Shown: positions 17,046 to 24,525 of the stretch, in pieces
Position numbering within the stretch: position 1 is the first letter of the stretch
Layout of the letters: the number at the start of each line of letters is the position of its first letter
Source of the DNA: Streptomyces sulphureus DSM 40104
GTDB taxonomy: Bacteria; Actinomycetota; Actinomycetes; Streptomycetales; Streptomycetaceae
Direction of reading: 5' to 3'
NCBI RefSeq assembly: GCF_000381025.1
Contig: NZ_KB905815.1
Coordinates: 355,789-419,788 of the forward strand
DNA: 64,000 nucleotides
The notes under the pieces: generated by a model
Database searches by the model: none
What the model saw: only the letters and a program-made list of their open reading frames with translations
Told to the model about the DNA's origin: nothing
Position numbers and translations under genes: made by a program

Positions 17046-17361
17046 GGGGATCTCCCTTCACATGACGCACCTGGATGTGGCAGGGGTTCAACTCGGGCCA
17101 CGCTAACGGTGATCCACGTCACAGGGGAGCGCGCGGACGACGCCGCTCGTACCGCCGAAACCCCGCCGGCGAAGGGGAGTTGCTCCTCGAACCGGGGCGG
17201 TATCGGCCCCTCCACCTCACCCGCACGAGCGACAGGAAACGGCCTCGCATCTGCACACCGCCGCGCCCGGACCGCTGCGACCTGCGCTTACCGCGTCAAC
17301 CCGTCAACCGCCCTACCGGAAGCGGATGTTCCAGATGCGCCCTGAGCCGGGCGGGGCGCCC
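17046..17361 (-). other. 316-bp region upstream of pfkA
   Basis: No gene. It contains the CRP-like palindrome at 17108-17123. Two TTGACG hexamers occur near 17300 on the minus strand, but neither has a -10 at normal spacing. Confidence 0.35.
17108..17123 (-). promoter_or_regulatory. CRP-like palindrome upstream of pfkA
   Basis: On the minus strand TGTGACGTGGATCACC contains GTGA-N6-TCAC, matching the Escherichia coli CRP half-sites exactly and the Streptomyces Crp consensus partly. It is centred about 70 bp before the pfkA start. Confidence 0.4.
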
Positions 17362-18033
17362 TCAGGCGTCGAGGCCGCGCTCGATGGCGTACCGCACCAG
17401 CTCGACGCGGTTGTGAAGCTGGAGTTTGCCGAGGGTGTTCTGCACGTGGTTCTGCACGGTGCGGTGGGAGATGACCAGGCGCTCGGCGATCTGCTTGTAC
17501 CCCAGCCCTTTGGCGACGAGCCGCAGCACCTCCTTCTCCCGCACCGTCAACTGCGGCACGTCGCCCGCCGATCGGGCCTCGGCCGCCGGCTCCACGGCGA
17601 GCCGGCGGTACTCCCCCAGCACGAGCCCGGCGAGCCCCGGCGTGAAGACCGGATCGCCGACGGCGGTGCGCCGCACCGCTTCGAGGAGCTCCTCGGGACC
17701 CGCCGACTTCACCAGGTACCCGGTCGCACCCGACTTGACCGCCTCCAGCACGTCCGCGTGCTCGCCGCTCGCGGAGAGGACGAGCACCCGCAACGACGTC
17801 CCGGGGCCGACGAGTTGGCGGCAGACCTCGACGCCCGGCAGCTCCGGCAGGTTGAGGTCGAGGACGAGGACGTCCGGCTCGGTCGCACGGGCGCGCACCA
17901 CCGCCTGCCGGCCGTCGCCCGCCGTGGCCACCACGTCGAAACCCGCCGCCTGGAGGTCGCGGGCGACGGCGTCCCGCCACATCGGATGGTCGTCCACGAC
18001 CATCACTCGCACCGGACCCGCTTCCTCAGCCAT
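17362..18033 (-). CDS. NarL/LuxR-family response regulator
   Basis: 223 residues. The receiver domain (about 8-125) has acidic D14-D15, phosphoacceptor D59 in VLVLDLNLPELPGV and the conserved Lys in GYLVKSAG. A LuxR-type helix-turn-helix (about 155-218) contains LTVREKEVLRLVAKGLGYKQIAERL and HRTVQNHVQNTLGKLQ. The sensor kinase gene upstream overlaps its start by 8 bp, so the pair is one operon and translation is coupled. Downstream on the same strand is pfkA, but a 316-bp gap with its own control signals separates them. Confidence 0.95.
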   Translation of the reverse strand: MAEEAGPVRVMVVDDHPMWRDAVARDLQAAGFDVVATAGDGRQAVVRARATEPDVLVLDLNLPELPGVEVCRQLVGPGTSLRVLVLSASGEHADVLEAVKSGATGYLVKSAGPEELLEAVRRTAVGDPVFTPGLAGLVLGEYRRLAVEPAAEARSAGDVPQLTVREKEVLRLVAKGLGYKQIAERLVISHRTVQNHVQNTLGKLQLHNRVELVRYAIERGLDA

Positions 18034-19210
18034 CCCTCGGCACCCTCATCTCGACTTCCGTTCCCTGCCCCTGCACCGTCTCCAGCACGGCCGACCCGCC
18101 GAGTTCGTCCAGCCGACCGCGGATCGAGAGCGCCACCCCGAGCCGGCCCTCGCGCGCCGCCTCGTCGAGCCGTCCCTCCGGGATGCCGGGGCCGTCGTCG
18201 CGCACGGTGACGGCGACCTCGTCACCGTCGTCCTCCAGGAGTATCCACACCCGCGCGGGATCGCCCTTCTCATCGCACGTGTGGGTACGCACGTTGTCGA
18301 GCGCGGCGCTCACGGCCGCCGCCAACTCCCCCGCGGCATGGGGCGGGAGGAGCACGGGCCGCCCCGGTTCAGCGAAGCTGACGCCGGGCCCCGCGTGGAC
18401 GGCGAGAAGGCTGCGCAGGTCGCTGCACGCGCCGCTCCCCGCTTCCTGAGGTTCTTCCGGCGGCTGCTGCACCGGCTCCTCCTCCCGCGGCTCCCGGGGC
18501 TGCGGTACGACGCCGCTGGAGACGAGGGTGCGCAGAGCGACCTCCTGCTCCCCCGCCATGCGCCCCAACTCCGCCGCCTCGCCCCCGATCGCCGTCCCCC
18601 GCCGCTGCACCATGGCCAGGACCTGGAGGACGCTGTCGTGGATGTCCCGCGCGAGCCGCTCCCGCTCGCGCGTCGCCGCCTCGATCTGGAGCGCCCGCGC
18701 AAGGGTGCGCTCGCTCGCCCGCGCGACCTCCACCACGTAGCCGATGGCGACGCTCGCGACGCAGACGAGCAGCGCGTTGTGGAGCGTCGCGCGGGTGAGC
18801 GCCCCGCTCTCGGCCACGTTGGCGGCGCCGACGAGCAGCGCACTCGCGCCGCCCCAGCGCCAACCGCCCTTGATCGCGAAGGCGAGCACGGGCGCCGCCG
18901 TCCAGATCGAGGGAAGGGTGGGGCCGACGTTCTCGTGGGCGTCGACGTACGGCGTGAGGAGGATGCCGACGAGCGCGAACGAGAGGTCGGCCGCGAGGAA
19001 CCACCGGGTGCAGCGCTCGGCGGAGGAGACCTGCCTTAGCGTCAGCGACGTCCACAACAGGAGCGCCGCGAGGTAGACGGTGCCCGGCACCGGGTGTGCG
19101 AACTCCCTGTAGGACCAGGCGAATCCGACGCCCGCGTAGCAGAGCGTCAGCACGCGGTACCCGGCGAGCGCGCGCCAGAGCGGTTGCTCGACGGACATCC
19201 TCACGGCCAC
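18026..19210 (-). CDS. NarL-family sensor histidine kinase
   Basis: 394 residues from GTG 19210 (GGGGGAGG lies 7 nt upstream). An N-terminal region with about five membrane helices (TLCYAGVGFAWSY through VCVASVAIGYVVEVA) has almost no extracellular loop, suggesting intramembrane sensing. The HisKA_3 dimerisation helix has the phosphoacceptor His in RLARDIHDSVLQVLA (about H190), and the C-terminal ATPase domain contains VTVRDDGPGIPEG and GRLGVALSIRGRLDELGG. A Glu/Pro-rich insertion (about 230-260) splits the HisKA and ATPase domains. Signal unknown. Confidence 0.93.
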   Translation of the reverse strand: MAVRMSVEQPLWRALAGYRVLTLCYAGVGFAWSYREFAHPVPGTVYLAALLLWTSLTLRQVSSAERCTRWFLAADLSFALVGILLTPYVDAHENVGPTLPSIWTAAPVLAFAIKGGWRWGGASALLVGAANVAESGALTRATLHNALLVCVASVAIGYVVEVARASERTLARALQIEAATRERERLARDIHDSVLQVLAMVQRRGTAIGGEAAELGRMAGEQEVALRTLVSSGVVPQPREPREEEPVQQPPEEPQEAGSGACSDLRSLLAVHAGPGVSFAEPGRPVLLPPHAAGELAAAVSAALDNVRTHTCDEKGDPARVWILLEDDGDEVAVTVRDDGPGIPEGRLDEAAREGRLGVALSIRGRLDELGGSAVLETVQGQGTEVEMRVPRDG

Positions 19211-19321
19211 TGCCGAACCTCCCCCGGGGCGGTCCCCCCGGACCCCCGTCGACTCCGCCCGGACCGGGCGCAGGCACGACGCTACCGCCTCGGCGCGCGC
19301 CGCCGCTCGGGCGCCCGTGCG

Positions 19322-20101
19322 CTAAGCGGCGCGGTCGGGGGTCCGCTCGCCGCCCTCGGACGCGACGCGCTGCCGCTCGCGCTCGGCCTGTTTGCGCTCC
19401 GCCTCTGCCGCCTTCGACGCCTCGGCGAGCTGGCGCTTCGCAGCCGTGGCGTAGATGTCGACGTACTCCTGCCCGGAGAGCTTGAGGATCGCGTACATCA
19501 CCTCGTCCGTGACGGCGCGCTGGATGAAGCGGTCCTCGTCCATGCCCTGGTAGCGGCTGAAGTCGAGCGGTTCGCCGATGCGGATGCCCGGGCGCTTCAG
19601 CTTCGGGACCACCTTGCCCGGCGGCTGGATCTCCTCGGTGCCGATCATGGCGACGGGGAGCACGGGGGCGCCCGAGCGCAGCGCGACGCGTGCGAGGCCG
19701 CCGGGCTTGCCTCGGTAGAGGCGGCCGTCGGGCGAGCGCGTCCCCTCCGGATAGATGCCGAACAGCTCGCCGCGCTCCAGCACTTCGAGGCCGCTGCGGA
19801 TGGCGGCCTCCCCTGCGCCCCGCCCACCGGAGCGGTCGACCGGGAGCTGGCCGACGCCCTTGAAGAACGCCGCCGTGAGCTTCCCCTTGACGCCGGGCGA
19901 GGTGAAGTACTCCGCCTTCGCGATGAAGGTGATCTTCCGCTCCAGGACGGAGGGCAGGAAGAAGGAGTCAGAGAAGGAGAGGTGGTTGCTGGCGAGGATG
20001 GCGGGGCCCTCGTCGGGCACGTTCTCCAGGCCCTCCACCCACGGGCGGAAGGTGAGCTTCAGTGCGTTGCCGACGGACAGCTTCATCGCGCCGTAGAACA
20101 C
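19322..20101 (-). CDS. 1-acyl-glycerol-3-phosphate acyltransferase family (PlsC-like)
   Basis: 259 residues from GTG 20101; a full AAGGAGGT lies 5 nt upstream, which fixes this start over the longer frame. The acyltransferase box NHLSFSD (His/Asp catalytic pair) and the glycerol-phosphate site YPEGTRSPDG are present, with PVDRSGG and VPVAMIGTEEI-type motifs between and after. It probably acylates lysophosphatidic acid or a related lipid at the membrane. The C-terminal 40 residues form a charged Ala/Glu/Arg helix typical of actinobacterial members. Divergent from the esterase gene at 20296. Confidence 0.9.
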   Translation of the reverse strand: MFYGAMKLSVGNALKLTFRPWVEGLENVPDEGPAILASNHLSFSDSFFLPSVLERKITFIAKAEYFTSPGVKGKLTAAFFKGVGQLPVDRSGGRGAGEAAIRSGLEVLERGELFGIYPEGTRSPDGRLYRGKPGGLARVALRSGAPVLPVAMIGTEEIQPPGKVVPKLKRPGIRIGEPLDFSRYQGMDEDRFIQRAVTDEVMYAILKLSGQEYVDIYATAAKRQLAEASKAAEAERKQAERERQRVASEGGERTPDRAA

Positions 20102-20295
20102 CCGGGACCTCCTTGTCTGCGATGAGCCGACCATATCTCGCCCACGCGTCCCCGCGGCCCCTGCGTACCGGAGCCGTCGGCAACGGCCGCCGGGAGCAGC
20201 GGGATCGGCTGCGGAACTACCGGGCTGTCGGTGCGCACGCGTAGGGTTGGCAGCCCGTCCCCCGCGACCGCCGGACGACCCCTTGGAGGCCACCG

Positions 20296-21063
20296 GTGCC
20301 CATACTTCCCGGAGCCGAGCCGCTGTTCCGCGACGGCGGCAGCGTCGGCGTCCTGGTCTGCCACGGATTCACGGGCTCCCCGCAGTCGGTGCGCCCCTGG
20401 GCCGAGCACCTCGCGGAGCAGGGGCTGACGGTCTCCCTTCCGCTGCTGCCGGGACACGGCACCCGCTGGGAGGACCTCGCCGTCACCTGCTGGGAGGACT
20501 GGTACGCGACCGTCGAGCGCGCGCTGCTGACCCTCCTGGACAGGTGCACGCAGGTCTTCGTCGTCGGCCTTTCCATGGGCGGCACCCTCGCGCTGCGCCT
20601 CGCCGCGCGCCACCGCGAGGTGGCAGGGCTGGTGCTCGTCAACCCGGCGATGACCTTCCCGCGCGTGCAGGGAGCGCTGCTGCCGGCGGCGGGGCTGCTG
20701 CTCCGCTCGGCGCCGGGGATCGCGAGCGACATAGCCCGCGAGGGCGTCGAGGAGCTGGGATACGAACGGACGCCCGTCCGCGCGGCCCGCTCGCTCCGGC
20801 AGCTCTTCCGCGTGGTGCGCTCGGAGCTGCCGAGGGTCGTGCAGCCGCTGTTGGTGCTCCACAGCCGCACCGACCACGTCGTCCCGCCGAGCGACTCGGA
20901 ACTCGTGCTCAGCGAGGTCTCTTCGACGGACGTGACGGAGACTGTCCTGGAGCACAGCCTCCACGTGGCGACTCTCGACCACGACGCGGAGCGGATCTTC
21001 GCAGATTCGCACTCCTTCATCGACCGGCTCACAGCAAGGAAGACGGCTAGTGACGGAGCGTGA
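20296..21063 (+). CDS. Alpha/beta hydrolase (carboxylesterase/monoacylglycerol lipase type)
   Basis: 255 residues from GTG 20296 with TTGGAGG upstream. LVCHGFTGSPQSVRPWAEHLAEQG forms the oxyanion hole, GLSMGG holds the nucleophile Ser, HSRTDHVVPP the acidic residue and the late SLHVATLDHD the catalytic His, a complete triad. Small size and the MGGTLALRLA context match Est30-like carboxylesterases and bacterial monoacylglycerol lipases. Being next to a PlsC-like gene hints at lipid turnover (inference). Its last 14 bp overlap the next gene. Confidence 0.9.
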   Translation: MPILPGAEPLFRDGGSVGVLVCHGFTGSPQSVRPWAEHLAEQGLTVSLPLLPGHGTRWEDLAVTCWEDWYATVERALLTLLDRCTQVFVVGLSMGGTLALRLAARHREVAGLVLVNPAMTFPRVQGALLPAAGLLLRSAPGIASDIAREGVEELGYERTPVRAARSLRQLFRVVRSELPRVVQPLLVLHSRTDHVVPPSDSELVLSEVSSTDVTETVLEHSLHVATLDHDAERIFADSHSFIDRLTARKTASDGA

Positions 21064-21682
21064 CCCGGACGCCGAGCGCGGCGAGGAGCCGGAGCGACAG
21101 GGCCCCGAGGGCAGCGGCACGCCCCTGCCTCCCGAAGAGGAGGCGGCGTGGGCGGCGATCGTCGCGGGCTACGGCGAGGAGCCCGACCTCGACGAGTCCG
21201 CTGCACCGTCGCAGGACGGCGAGGAGCCGGCGGACGAGACCGAACAGAAGCCGGACGGCGAGCGGTTGCGGAAGTCCGACGACGCGGAGCCGGCGCCCGA
21301 CTCCCCCGCGTCCGACGACGCAGCGGGCGAAACACCCCCCGCGCCCCGCTCCCCCGGCGAGGTGGTGCGCAGCTTCACCGTCTACGCACCGGGCACCGGC
21401 CCGCGCGACTGGAGCGCTCCCGAGGAGCCGGAGGACGACCACTTCGTCCCGCCCGAGCCGCCCCCGCTCCCCGAGACGGACACCGCGACGAAGTTCGCGT
21501 GGCTGGGCGCGGTCGGCGGTCCGCTGCTGCTGATCGGCGCCGCGGTCTTCGGGATCGAGTACACCTGGTGGCTCGTGACGCTCGGGTTCGGCGGCTTCAT
21601 CGTGGGCTTCGGCACGCTGCTCACCCACCTCAGGGACGGCAACGACGAGGGGGACGACCCGGGCGGCGGCGCCGTCGTCTGA
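21050..21682 (+). CDS. Acidic protein with two C-terminal membrane helices
   Basis: 210 residues from GTG 21050, overlapping the esterase stop by 14 bp, so probably translated by coupling. The first 145 residues are acidic, Pro/Glu/Ala-rich and likely disordered. Two hydrophobic helices follow (FAWLGAVGGPLLLIGAAVFG and WWLVTLGFGGFIVGFGTLL), then a short charged tail. I recognise no domain. Topology suggests a small membrane-anchored protein with a long cytoplasmic N-terminus. Confidence 0.8.
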   Translation: MTERDPDAERGEEPERQGPEGSGTPLPPEEEAAWAAIVAGYGEEPDLDESAAPSQDGEEPADETEQKPDGERLRKSDDAEPAPDSPASDDAAGETPPAPRSPGEVVRSFTVYAPGTGPRDWSAPEEPEDDHFVPPEPPPLPETDTATKFAWLGAVGGPLLLIGAAVFGIEYTWWLVTLGFGGFIVGFGTLLTHLRDGNDEGDDPGGGAVV

Positions 21683-21867
21683 CGGCGCCGCCCCCGCCAA
21701 CTCCTGCGGCACAAGGGCGCGTCGGGGCACGACGGCGCAGGGCGGGAAGTCGGGACGCCCTCCTCGCTTCCGGAAAACGGAAGTGCGCGAGGGCCTCGGG
21801 AGGAGGAAGATGGAGGGGGCCCGACGCTTACGCGCGGGCCTCACTGCACTGAGCAATCGGGGGGCTC

Positions 21868-21966
21868 ATGATGCTGACACTGCTGCTGGCTTTCACCGTC
21901 GTCGCCGCACTCACCGGCTGGCTGATCGACGTCGAACTGCGGCGCGAACGCGAGCGCCGTTCCTGA
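21868..21966 (+). CDS. Small membrane protein, 32 residues
   Basis: Begins MMLTLLLAFTVVAALTGW and ends with a basic/acidic tail LRRERERRS. One membrane helix of about 18 residues and a positively charged cytoplasmic end fit a single-pass microprotein. GGGGGG lies 4 nt before the ATG, and a strong terminator follows 15 bp after the stop, so it looks like a self-contained transcription unit rather than chance. Function unknown. Confidence 0.6.
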   Translation: MMLTLLLAFTVVAALTGWLIDVELRRERERRS

Positions 21967-21981
21967 CGCTCGCACGCCTCG

Positions 21982-22004
21982 GGCGCCTCCCCGTGGGAGG
22001 CGCC
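21982..22004 (+). terminator. Terminator after the 32-residue membrane protein
   Basis: GGCGCCTCCC and GGGAGGCGCC form a perfect 10-bp stem with a 3-nt loop. The converging EEP gene ends 14 bp further on, so it may work in both directions. Confidence 0.8.
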
Positions 22005-22017
22005 TACGAGGTGTGCG

Positions 22018-22809
22018 TCAACCGGCGTGCGGGCGGGCGGAGTCGGCCGCCCCGCGGCCTGCCGGGACCCGCAGCACGGCGAGGACGGGCAGGTGGTCGG
22101 TGGCGGCGCGCAGATCCCGCTCCGCGACGCCGGGAAGTCCTCTCGGTACGCCGCAACCGAGGACCTCGACCCCGGGCGAGGTGAGCACCGCGTCGATCCG
22201 CCGGCGCGGCTCTGCCGCGCTGTAGGTCGCCTCCTCGCCCCAGGGCGCCGCGATCCTGGCGTCTTCGAGGTGCTCCGTCAGCCGGCGGCAAGTCCGGCCG
22301 GACGGCGGCTCGTTGAGGTCCCCCGCGACGACGGCGTGCTCGGCACCGAGGGCGCCGACCCGCTCCAGCAGCAGCCCTGCCTGGCGGTACCGCTCGGCGG
22401 CGTCGAGGCTGAGATGGCAGCTCACGACGCCGAGCGGCGCCGCGGTCCCGAAGCGGAGCACCGCGGTCGCCAGCCCCCTGCGGTGCAGGCCCGGCGTGTG
22501 CGGCAGCAGTACGTCCTCGGTGTGGACCACACCGGCGCGGAGCGCGGCGAGGATCATGGGACCCGCCGCCGTCGCACCGCCCGTCACGTAGGTGAGCCCG
22601 GTGGTGCGGGCGAGCCGCGCGGCGTGCTTGCGCCAGCGGAAGAACCGCGGCGCCTCCTGGACGCAGAGGACGTCGGGCGCGCACGCCCGGACGACCCGGG
22701 CGAGCGCCTCCCGATCGTCGCGCAGGGAACGCACGTTGTAGCTCAGCATGCGTACGACGGCCGAGCCGTCCGGCTCCGTACGGGAGTCCGGCAGGTCCGC
22801 GAGCGGCAT
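22018..22809 (-). CDS. Endonuclease/exonuclease/phosphatase (EEP) family protein
   Basis: 263 residues from ATG 22809, which lies 5 nt after the glucokinase stop. Family blocks are in order: MLSYNVRSL (Asn ligand), DVLCVQE (metal Glu), VVSCHLSLD, VVAGDLNEPPSG (Asp/Asn pair) and the C-terminal TDHLPVLAVL (catalytic His). Such enzymes use Mg to cut phosphodiester or phosphomonoester bonds in DNA, sphingomyelin or inositol lipids; substrate cannot be told from sequence. No signal peptide, so probably cytoplasmic. It shares an operon with glkA. Confidence 0.85.
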   Translation of the reverse strand: MPLADLPDSRTEPDGSAVVRMLSYNVRSLRDDREALARVVRACAPDVLCVQEAPRFFRWRKHAARLARTTGLTYVTGGATAAGPMILAALRAGVVHTEDVLLPHTPGLHRRGLATAVLRFGTAAPLGVVSCHLSLDAAERYRQAGLLLERVGALGAEHAVVAGDLNEPPSGRTCRRLTEHLEDARIAAPWGEEATYSAAEPRRRIDAVLTSPGVEVLGCGVPRGLPGVAERDLRAATDHLPVLAVLRVPAGRGAADSARPHAG

Positions 22810-22813
22810 CCGC

Positions 22814-23755
22814 TCAGCCCTGGCGAGCGAGGTCGGCGACGCCCACCATGCCTGCTCCACCGCCGAGTTGGGCCGCGAGCACCTCGGCGTGCGGCCGCCA
22901 GCGGCTGCCGACGAGCTGGCGCCTGTAGGACTTGCGGATCGGCCCGAGGACCAGTTCCCCCTCGTCCGAGACGCCGCCGCCGACGATGAAGGCGCCCGGG
23001 TCGAAGAGCGAGGCGAGGTCGGCGAGCCCGGCGCCGGCCCAACGGGCGAGCTCCCGGAAGGCGTCGGTCGCCACACGGTCGCCCTGGCGGGCGGCCTCGC
23101 TGATGTGCTTCCCCATGATCCCCTCCGGCGTGCCGTCCCCCAGCGCGAGGAGGGCGACGGCGCGCTCGGGGGTGGCCGTCGCGCGCTGCTGCGCGTACCG
23201 GACGAGGGCGCTGCCCGAGGCGTACTGCTCCCAGCAGCCCTGGTTGCCGCAGCCGCAGAGGAGGCCGTCGGGGACCATCCGGATGTGCCCGAACTCCCCC
23301 GCGATGCCGAAGCGTCCGCGGTGGAGACGGCCGCCGATGATCACGCCGCCGCCGAGGCCGGTCCCGATGGTGACGCAGACGACGTCCCCGTGCCCCGTGC
23401 CCGCACCGAACTTGTACTCGCCCCAGGCCGCGGCGTTGGCGTCGTTCTCGATCACCACGGGGAGGTCGATGCGCTGCTCGACCATGTCCTTGAGCGGCTC
23501 GTGCCGCCAACTGAGGTTGGGGGTGAAGAGCACGGTGGCGCGCTTGTCGTCGACGTAGCCGGGGGCGCCGATGCCCACCGCGTCTACGTCGTACTCGGTG
23601 TTGGCGCCGCGCACCGCCTCGGCGATCGCGTCGATCACCCCCTCGGGGGTGGGAGGAGTCGGCACCTGGTTCGTGGTGAGGATCGTGCCCTCTTCGTCGA
23701 CAACTCCCGCTGCGATCTTGGTGCCGCCGATGTCGACGCCGATAGTGAGTCCCAT
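22814..23755 (-). CDS. glkA: Glucokinase, ROK family
   Basis: 313 residues from ATG 23755. GVDIGGTKIAAGVVD binds phosphate and ATP, IENDANAAAWGEYKFG holds the catalytic Asp, and GEFGHIRM plus the CGCGNQGCWEQYASG zinc-binding loop identify the ROK family. It phosphorylates glucose and, in Streptomyces coelicolor, is also needed for carbon catabolite repression. The gene upstream is the DUF5304-like gene, the same arrangement as in S. coelicolor. Confidence 0.96.
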   Translation of the reverse strand: MGLTIGVDIGGTKIAAGVVDEEGTILTTNQVPTPPTPEGVIDAIAEAVRGANTEYDVDAVGIGAPGYVDDKRATVLFTPNLSWRHEPLKDMVEQRIDLPVVIENDANAAAWGEYKFGAGTGHGDVVCVTIGTGLGGGVIIGGRLHRGRFGIAGEFGHIRMVPDGLLCGCGNQGCWEQYASGSALVRYAQQRATATPERAVALLALGDGTPEGIMGKHISEAARQGDRVATDAFRELARWAGAGLADLASLFDPGAFIVGGGVSDEGELVLGPIRKSYRRQLVGSRWRPHAEVLAAQLGGGAGMVGVADLARQG

Positions 23756-23848
23756 GTGTCCCTCAGTTATTCGGTTCGAACCCCGCCGCGGACCACCGTA
23801 CCGGAGGGGCCGTCGCCGCACCGTCGACTCCGGACGCGGGCCCGAGCG

Positions 23849-24382
23849 TCAGGGGCGTCCCGAGGGCGGTGGGTCCTCCGGGTCGTCGAGGTCGATCGGC
23901 TGGCGCTCGGACGGTTCGGGGCCGTCCTTCTCGAACGACGGGCCCTCGGCGGGCGGCTGCTCCCCCGCGCGCTCCGTCCAGCGGCGCTCGGCCTCGCCGA
24001 CGGCCGCGCGATAGGCGGCGAGCAACTCCCCGCCGGCCGCGGCGAGATGGTCGACGACCTCGGGGTTGCGGCGCAGGACGGGGTCGACGGTGTCCTTCGC
24101 CTGCCTGGCGAACTGCTTCGCCACGCCCTCGACGGCGGCGGTGCCCGCGCTGCCCAGCAGCGGCCGGCCGAACTCCGCGAGGCGGTCGCCGACCGCTTCC
24201 GCGAGCCGCCGCAGCTCCTCGGCGGCGCTGCCCGGCTCGGGTCCGTACCTGGCGCGCCTCCGCGCGCGTTCGGCGGCGAGGTCCTCGGCGCACGCCTCCG
24301 CCCAGGCGTCCGGGTCGGGGGGCGGCTGGGCGCCGTCCTCGGCCCGCTCCGAGCGGTCGGGGTGCTCGGCTGAGTCGCTCAT
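23849..24382 (-). CDS. Hypothetical protein upstream of glkA (SCO2127-like)
   Basis: 177 residues from ATG 24382 with GGAGGAG upstream. Acidic, disordered ends flank a helical core (about 30-140: WAEACAEDLAAERARRRARYG, RRLAEAVGDRLAEFG, VEGVAKQFARQAKDTVDPVL). No membrane helix or catalytic motif. From memory this matches the gene that precedes glkA in S. coelicolor, which was reported to raise glucose kinase activity when supplied on a plasmid; I treat the functional link as tentative. It may share a transcript with glkA, 93 bp downstream. Confidence 0.75.
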   Translation of the reverse strand: MSDSAEHPDRSERAEDGAQPPPDPDAWAEACAEDLAAERARRRARYGPEPGSAAEELRRLAEAVGDRLAEFGRPLLGSAGTAAVEGVAKQFARQAKDTVDPVLRRNPEVVDHLAAAGGELLAAYRAAVGEAERRWTERAGEQPPAEGPSFEKDGPEPSERQPIDLDDPEDPPPSGRP

Positions 24383-24525
24383 GGTCTCCTCCGCTGGGCG
24401 AGGTCTGCGGTTGCCTTCGACGTTACCCGAACAACCGCACGGCGGCCGCTGCTCGTCGCCGCCGCCTCGTCACGGTGCCAACACCCGCAGCCTGCAGCGA
24501 AGTTGCCGCCCGCGCCCGTCGGCGG

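Noticed and set aside
16017-18033. pfkA as third gene of the two-component operon
   Set aside because: A 316-bp gap with its own CRP-like site separates them.
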